A stretch of 17,492 nt of DNA from Methanobacteriota archaeon (GTDB lineage: Archaea; Hydrothermarchaeota; Hydrothermarchaeia; Hydrothermarchaeales; JAADFM01). Below, piece by piece: positions 13,875 to 17,492 of this stretch. The position numbers were made by a program, and so were the translations under genes. The stretch is from positions 1 through 17,492 of the forward strand of contig JAADFM010000134.1 of the NCBI GenBank assembly GCA_013152845.1, read 5' to 3'. The notes beneath the pieces are model-generated. The model saw only the letters and a list, made by a program, of their open reading frames with translations, did not search any database and had not been told where the DNA came from. Each line of letters starts with the position of its first letter. Position 1 is the stretch's first letter.

Positions 13875-14555
13875 ATGTTTGGCATACCTGAAGTCATCTC
13901 CACCGGGGATTGGCGGACCATCCTCCTCTTCGCCTTTGTCCTGGGCCTATTTACCGGTGCGGGCCGGTGTCTGGCCATCTGCGGCCCCCTCTTCGCCCCC
14001 CTTGCGACAGCGAGAGCCGGCTCGCGGCGCGGCGGATGTACCATGGCCCTGGCCTTCGGGGCGGGCAGGCTCCTCACCTATGTCCTCCTGGGGGCCATGG
14101 CCGGGCTCTCGGGAGGAATCCTCCTGGGGGACCTCCAGTCCCCGGTGTTCATGAATGCGGCGTATGGTGCCGTCGGCGGGCTCGGAGTAGCCCTCGGCAT
14201 TGTCCAGTTTTCCGGGCGCGGGTTCCCGGGCCGGAAGGCGTGCGCACGCCTGGGCCGGGAGGGAGTCGCAGGGGCCTTCATCATGGGGTTCGGGGTGGGA
14301 TGGGTTCCCTGTCCCCCGCTGATGGAGTTCCTGGCACTGACCATGGCGGAGGGTAAGGTGCTCCTGGGCAGCCTCATGCTCCTGGTATTCGGCCTGGGCA
14401 CGGCCCTGCCACTCCTGCCGGTGGGATACGTCTCCGGCGGGCTGTCGCAACGCTTGGAGGTACTGCAAAACCGGACCGTCCCGGAGAGGGCGGCGGGGCT
14501 TTTACTCATCCTCTTCGGCCTCTATCTGATGCTTGTGCCACTAAGAAAACTTTAA
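13875..14555 (+). CDS. CcdA/DsbD-SafE (UreH-like) family membrane protein
   Basis: This 226-residue protein has about six hydrophobic segments in two similar halves. The first half starts LFAFVLGLFTGAGRCLAICGPL and the second GAFIMGFGVGWVPCPPL. Each half has a cysteine next to proline/glycine (C36 in AICGP, C146 in VPCPP). This resembles the paired membrane cysteines of CcdA/DsbD proteins, which carry reducing power across the membrane. C32, C55 and C123 are additional. Related SafE/UreH-like proteins are also annotated as sulfite or metal exporters, so the transported species is open. The ATG at 13875 lacks a ribosome site, and the frame has no better start. It is divergent from serA. The stop overlaps the TATA element of the next gene. 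Confidence 0.75.
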   Translation: MFGIPEVISTGDWRTILLFAFVLGLFTGAGRCLAICGPLFAPLATARAGSRRGGCTMALAFGAGRLLTYVLLGAMAGLSGGILLGDLQSPVFMNAAYGAVGGLGVALGIVQFSGRGFPGRKACARLGREGVAGAFIMGFGVGWVPCPPLMEFLALTMAEGKVLLGSLMLLVFGLGTALPLLPVGYVSGGLSQRLEVLQNRTVPERAAGLLLILFGLYLMLVPLRKL

Positions 14556-14557
14556 AT
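14550..14557 (+). promoter_or_regulatory. TATA-like promoter of the KaiC-membrane fusion gene
   Basis: CTTTAAAT is preceded by GAAAA, which could serve as a BRE. Its centre is about 29 bp before the ATG at 14583 and it overlaps the TAA stop of the upstream gene (14553-14555). The mRNA would be leaderless or carry only a few bases, which fits the weak ribosome site there. Confidence 0.5.
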
Positions 14558-14582
14558 CCCTCCGGGAAGTAAAGGGTAACGG

Positions 14583-16775
14583 ATGAGCGAGCCGAAGCAC
14601 GTCGAGTTTCCGGGCAGATATGCCGCCCTCCTGATCGGTCCTCCCGGCATCGGGAAATACGAGTATTTCCTGGATTTGGTGAAGATCTATCTCGAGAAGG
14701 GGGAGAAGGTCATCTTCGTGACCACCGAGAAGGCCCCCGAGGACATAAAAGCCAGGCTCCAGGAGGAGGGCTTCGACCTGGACAGGTACGAGGGCACTGA
14801 TTTCATCTTCGTTGACATCTACTCCTATTCCTCGGGCACCAAGTATGAGAAGGGCCTGCATGTTGACAACCCCGCAAACCTGAACCTCATAAGCATCAAC
14901 ATCAACAAGGCCCTGGAGAAGGTGGGCAAGCCTGCGAGGATATTCTTCGATTCCCTCTCCACACTCTTCCTCCACGCCTCCGAGGGCGAAATCAAGAAGT
15001 TCTTCGGCACCCTCAACTCCAGGGTGAAAAAGGACAACGGGTTCATCCTCTACAGCCTCCAGGACGAGATGCACGACGACCAGACTGTCATCACGTTGAA
15101 GCACCTGGTGGATGCGGTCCTTGAGATGCGCTTCGACGAGGGTCCCCCCCTGAAGCGGCAGTTCAGGGTCCACCATGCCAAGGGGCTGAAAACCACCCCC
15201 GTCTGGCAGAGTTTCGAGATAGGGGACCAGGGGTTCGAGTTCATAGAGGAACCCGAAGAACCGCCCGCCGAGGCCCCCCCGTCCGCACCAGCAGAAACCG
15301 CCCCCGCCCCAGCTGCGGCCCCTGCCCCAACGCCTCCTGTGGAAGATGTTGTAAAGCCCAAACTCCCGGTGGTCAAGATAGGTATCGCCATGGCGGTCCT
15401 GGTTATTGGTGCCGTTGTCTTCCAGGTCATATCCCCCTTCTCCGGCGAGGGGGAGACCACCACCCCGGAGTCCGGACCCACCCTCCCTTCCGGGACGGTC
15501 GGAGAGGAGTACCAGGTCTTCGAAGAGAAGGCCCTGTACCGCATGGACCTTGACAGGACGGTGAACGTTGGGGGCGAGGAAGTCAAGGCCTTCATCGACG
15601 TGAAGAACATCCGGGACACCAATGCCCCCAAACTGGGGAGGATTGTCATCGAGACCCCCTTTTACATCATCGACATCTACCAGGACGGGGCCAACCTGGA
15701 GGAGATGCGGCCCGGGCCCCACTACCTCATCTATGACAAGCTGAACAAGCGTGACCTCCTGGTCTTCAACGACAGGGTGGAAAACCCCATCGACATGCTC
15801 ACCGGCTCAACCCTGGGCTACGCCGACCTGGACGGCGAGAACATGGTCAGCTTCTCCAGCATGGCCCTCCACGACGAGAGCGGGATAAACTTCAAAATCG
15901 TAACCCAGGACAAGGAGAAGGGCTTCCTCCTGGTCAACACCGAGGGCTGGGACTTCCAGAGCCCCGACCAGAGGAAGGGCTACGACGTCGAGGGCGAAAT
16001 CATGCTGGGCATCTTTGCCGACAAACCCTACTTCATCGATGCGACCGAGATTGACAACCTCCAGACCCAGGGCTTTGCCATGGAGCGCGGTTTCAGGAGC
16101 CCGGACGAGATTGTCAGGGACTGGGTCCTGCGGGGGGACTACGATTCCGCCGTGATAAAGGGCGGGGACCCCAACCACCTCAACGGGGAGACCGTCTGGC
16201 AGCCATTCTACGAGGTCCAGTCACTGAGCGGGGGGCTGAGGAAGTCGTGGCATGCAGGCTCTGCGTCATTTTCCAAGATGTTCCCTGACCACGTCCTCAT
16301 CGGCAACACCCTCGGGGGCGGGGTGATTTTCAGCCTCCCAAAAGGCAGGTTCAGGTTCGATGACTCCCAGGGCATATACGGGGGTCAGGTCAATGCGGAG
16401 TTCATAATCATGGTGGAGCACCCGGAAAAGGCCACGGCCTTCTCCGCCGACCCCGTGAACCGGAACTCCTTCTTCTATGACGCCGTGGACTTTGGGAGCA
16501 CGCCGGGGTATGCGGAGTCCATGGAGGAGATATGCAACAGGTACGGCCTGCCCTATCCGGGTGGGATAATCGATGCCCACCAGTGGCAGACCAAGAGGTT
16601 CGCCTATGTCATCACCCTGGTGGACGACTGGTACGACCCGGCCTTCAACTCTGCCAAGGAGGCATGGGCCCAGGCCGATGCAGCCCTTGAGGATTTCGAG
16701 AACTACGAGGACATCATCTACAAGAAGATGGAATCCACAAAGCCGCTGCTGGCCAAGATGATGATGACGCCCTAA
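14583..16775 (+). CDS. Membrane-anchored KaiC/RecA-like ATPase-domain protein with large unknown ectodomain
   Basis: This 730-residue protein has four parts. (1) Residues 1-222 form a KaiC/Rad55-like P-loop domain. Walker A-like GPPGIGKY is at 19-26, with Y26 where Thr or Ser should be. VTTEKAPEDI at 46-55 corresponds to the KaiC catalytic-glutamate region, and Walker B-like IFFD is at 120-123. (2) Residues 223-262 are a Pro/Ala/Glu linker (APAPAAAPAPTPP). (3) One membrane helix lies at about 266-284 (IGIAMAVLVIGAVVF), with lysines before it and acidic residues after it, predicting N-inside and C-outside. (4) About 445 residues of beta-rich sequence with a helical end are not recognised by me. 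Only one cysteine is visible (EEICNRYG). ATP hydrolysis may be weak or lost. A soluble KaiC gene follows after 36 bp. The function is not known. Confidence 0.85.
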   Translation: MSEPKHVEFPGRYAALLIGPPGIGKYEYFLDLVKIYLEKGEKVIFVTTEKAPEDIKARLQEEGFDLDRYEGTDFIFVDIYSYSSGTKYEKGLHVDNPANLNLISININKALEKVGKPARIFFDSLSTLFLHASEGEIKKFFGTLNSRVKKDNGFILYSLQDEMHDDQTVITLKHLVDAVLEMRFDEGPPLKRQFRVHHAKGLKTTPVWQSFEIGDQGFEFIEEPEEPPAEAPPSAPAETAPAPAAAPAPTPPVEDVVKPKLPVVKIGIAMAVLVIGAVVFQVISPFSGEGETTTPESGPTLPSGTVGEEYQVFEEKALYRMDLDRTVNVGGEEVKAFIDVKNIRDTNAPKLGRIVIETPFYIIDIYQDGANLEEMRPGPHYLIYDKLNKRDLLVFNDRVENPIDMLTGSTLGYADLDGENMVSFSSMALHDESGINFKIVTQDKEKGFLLVNTEGWDFQSPDQRKGYDVEGEIMLGIFADKPYFIDATEIDNLQTQGFAMERGFRSPDEIVRDWVLRGDYDSAVIKGGDPNHLNGETVWQPFYEVQSLSGGLRKSWHAGSASFSKMFPDHVLIGNTLGGGVIFSLPKGRFRFDDSQGIYGGQVNAEFIIMVEHPEKATAFSADPVNRNSFFYDAVDFGSTPGYAESMEEICNRYGLPYPGGIIDAHQWQTKRFAYVITLVDDWYDPAFNSAKEAWAQADAALEDFENYEDIIYKKMESTKPLLAKMMMTP

Positions 16776-16782
16776 GGAAAGA

Positions 16783-16790
16783 TTTATATT
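16783..16790 (+). promoter_or_regulatory. TATA-like element before the soluble KaiC gene
   Basis: TTTATATT follows GAAAGA, a BRE-like purine stretch. Its centre is about 26 bp before the ATG at 16812, implying a start at or next to the ATG. However, a strong GGTGAT site (16803-16808) lies in that gap, so cotranscription from the upstream gene is also possible. Confidence 0.5.
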
Positions 16791-16811
16791 CAGATGAGGT
16801 AAGGTGATATC

Positions 16812-17492
16812 ATGGAAAAAACGCCGACAGGAATAGCGGGTCTTGACGAAATGCTGGACGGAGGCATCCCTACCGGTTACACCGTGCTGGTCTCGGGGGG
16901 GCCGGGCTCTGGCAAGAGTACCTTTGCCATGCAGTTTTTGACCAACGGCAAGGAGATGTACGGTGAGGACGGGGTGTATATCACCATGGACGAACGCCCC
17001 TCGGAGATTGACCGCAACTTCGCCCAGTACGGCTGGGACCTCAGCAAGATAATGCTCCTCGGCCTCAACATCAGGCAGGCCACCGATACAACGGAGGTAA
17101 AGTACACCACCCTCGACGAGGACAAGAGGGAACACTCCAACATCATAGAACTGGACGTGAAGAAGATATCCGTGGATTCGCTGAAGGACTTCATCACCGA
17201 CATCGAGGACAAACGCCAAGAGGCTCGTGGTGGATTCCCTGGCCTCTTTCGCCCTCCAGATGCAGAACGAGTACGAGGTCCGCCAAGAGGTCCTGACCCT
17301 GGTGAACCTCCTCCACGACCTCAACTGCACCACCCTCCTCCTATCGGAGAGGCCCGAAGGCACCGAGGGCATCAGCAGGTTCGGCGTTGAGGAGTTCATG
17401 TGCCAGGGGGTCATGCTCCTCTATAATATGAAGGTGGGTACCAAGAGGTCCAGGGGTATTGAAGTCTTCAAGATGAGGGGTACCAACCACAG
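16812..17492 (+). CDS. KaiC-like ATPase, frameshifted near 17214-17220 and truncated by the window end
   Basis: The protein begins MEKTPTGIAGLDEMLDGGIP, the typical KaiC/RecA-superfamily start. Walker A GGPGSGKST is at 29-37 and the catalytic-acid region YITMDERPSEI at 56-66. The first frame is convincing up to about residue 135 (17216). Beyond that it gives a Pro/Arg-rich nonsense tail ending at a stop at 17388-17390. Family sequence resumes in the +1 frame from 17218. It reads KRLVVDSLASFALQMQNEYE, which is Walker B, then TTLLLSERPEGTEGISRFGVEEF and GTKRSRGIEVFKMRGTNH, open to the window edge. One extra base, or two missing, explains this. GGTGAT precedes the ATG. It may be a pseudogene or an assembly error. 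The likely role is as a soluble partner of the upstream membrane KaiC-like protein, an inference from adjacency. Confidence 0.85.
17211..17222 (+). other. Frameshift site in the KaiC-like gene
   Basis: Codons for D-K-R (…GACAAACGC) end the first frame. Conserved K-R-L-V-V-D begins at 17218 in the +1 frame. Removing one base, for example from the CC at 17216-17217, restores one continuous reading frame through the Walker B motif. No long homopolymer is present to explain a simple run-length error. Confidence 0.85.

Noticed and set aside
14541..15722. Minus-strand open frame of 393 codons
   Set aside because: It mirrors the codons of the KaiC-membrane fusion gene. The Gly/Val/Leu/Glu-rich product is typical of an antisense shadow.
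16266..17414. Minus-strand open frame of 382 codons
   Set aside because: It is antisense to the ectodomain and the soluble KaiC gene and has no recognisable motif. It does cross the frameshift site without a break, but that does not make it coding.
1..17492. tRNA or rRNA genes, CRISPR arrays, insertion sequences
   Set aside because: I saw no cloverleaf-like segments, regularly spaced repeats, transposase genes or terminal inverted repeats. The window is almost fully covered by coding sequence.

Overview
The window is archaeal and gene-dense, with high G+C content. It carries an archaeal exosome (Rrp4/Rrp41/Rrp42), archaeal RNase P proteins (Pop5, p30), a proteasome alpha subunit, prefoldin beta, RpoP, KEOPS Pcc1, and ribosomal proteins L15e and L37Ae. 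Promoters are TATA-type and ribosome binding sites are GGTGA/GGAGG-like. Gene content and order fit a euryarchaeote, probably methanogen-related. The sequence alone does not fix the lineage.

Layout. (1) 1-151, minus: start of a pyruvate carboxylase subunit B / oxaloacetate decarboxylase alpha gene. It is divergent from (2) 261-2968, plus: a five-gene run of Era-like GTPase (OapA/ArvA type), DUF2073 protein (OapB/ArvB type), zinc-ribbon protein (OapC/ArvC type), queD and queE. The last two make the deazaguanine precursor of archaeosine. (3) 10139-2965, minus: the classical archaeal exosome superoperon. In transcription order it is COG1325/DUF54 RNA-binding protein, RNase P p30, RNase P Pop5, psmA, SBDS, rrp4, rrp41, rrp42, L37Ae, rpoP, pcc1, prefoldin beta and a DHH phosphoesterase. 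Genes overlap by 4 bp or are a few bases apart. (4) 10195-10803, plus: a DUF502 membrane protein, divergent from the exosome operon and convergent with L15e. (5) 13805-10805, minus: serA, two CBS-domain proteins and L15e. (6) 13875-17492, plus: a CcdA/SafE-like membrane protein, a 730-residue protein joining a KaiC/RecA-like ATPase domain through one membrane helix to a large unrecognised ectodomain, and a soluble KaiC-like ATPase whose frame is broken and which runs off the window.

Two tRNA modification pathways (archaeosine by queDE, t6A by pcc1) sit beside RNA maturation and decay, proteasome and translation genes. This is the housekeeping linkage expected of the superoperon. The accessory part is 13.9-17.5 kb. 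The best candidate for something undescribed is the pair made of a membrane-anchored KaiC-like protein with a degenerate Walker A and a soluble KaiC with an intact Walker A. Also notable is a near-symmetric palindromic TATA element at 10162-10173. It could drive both divergent genes, each with a start codon about 28 bp from the centre. No RNA genes, insertion sequences, CRISPR arrays or gene-free stretches over 300 bases were found.
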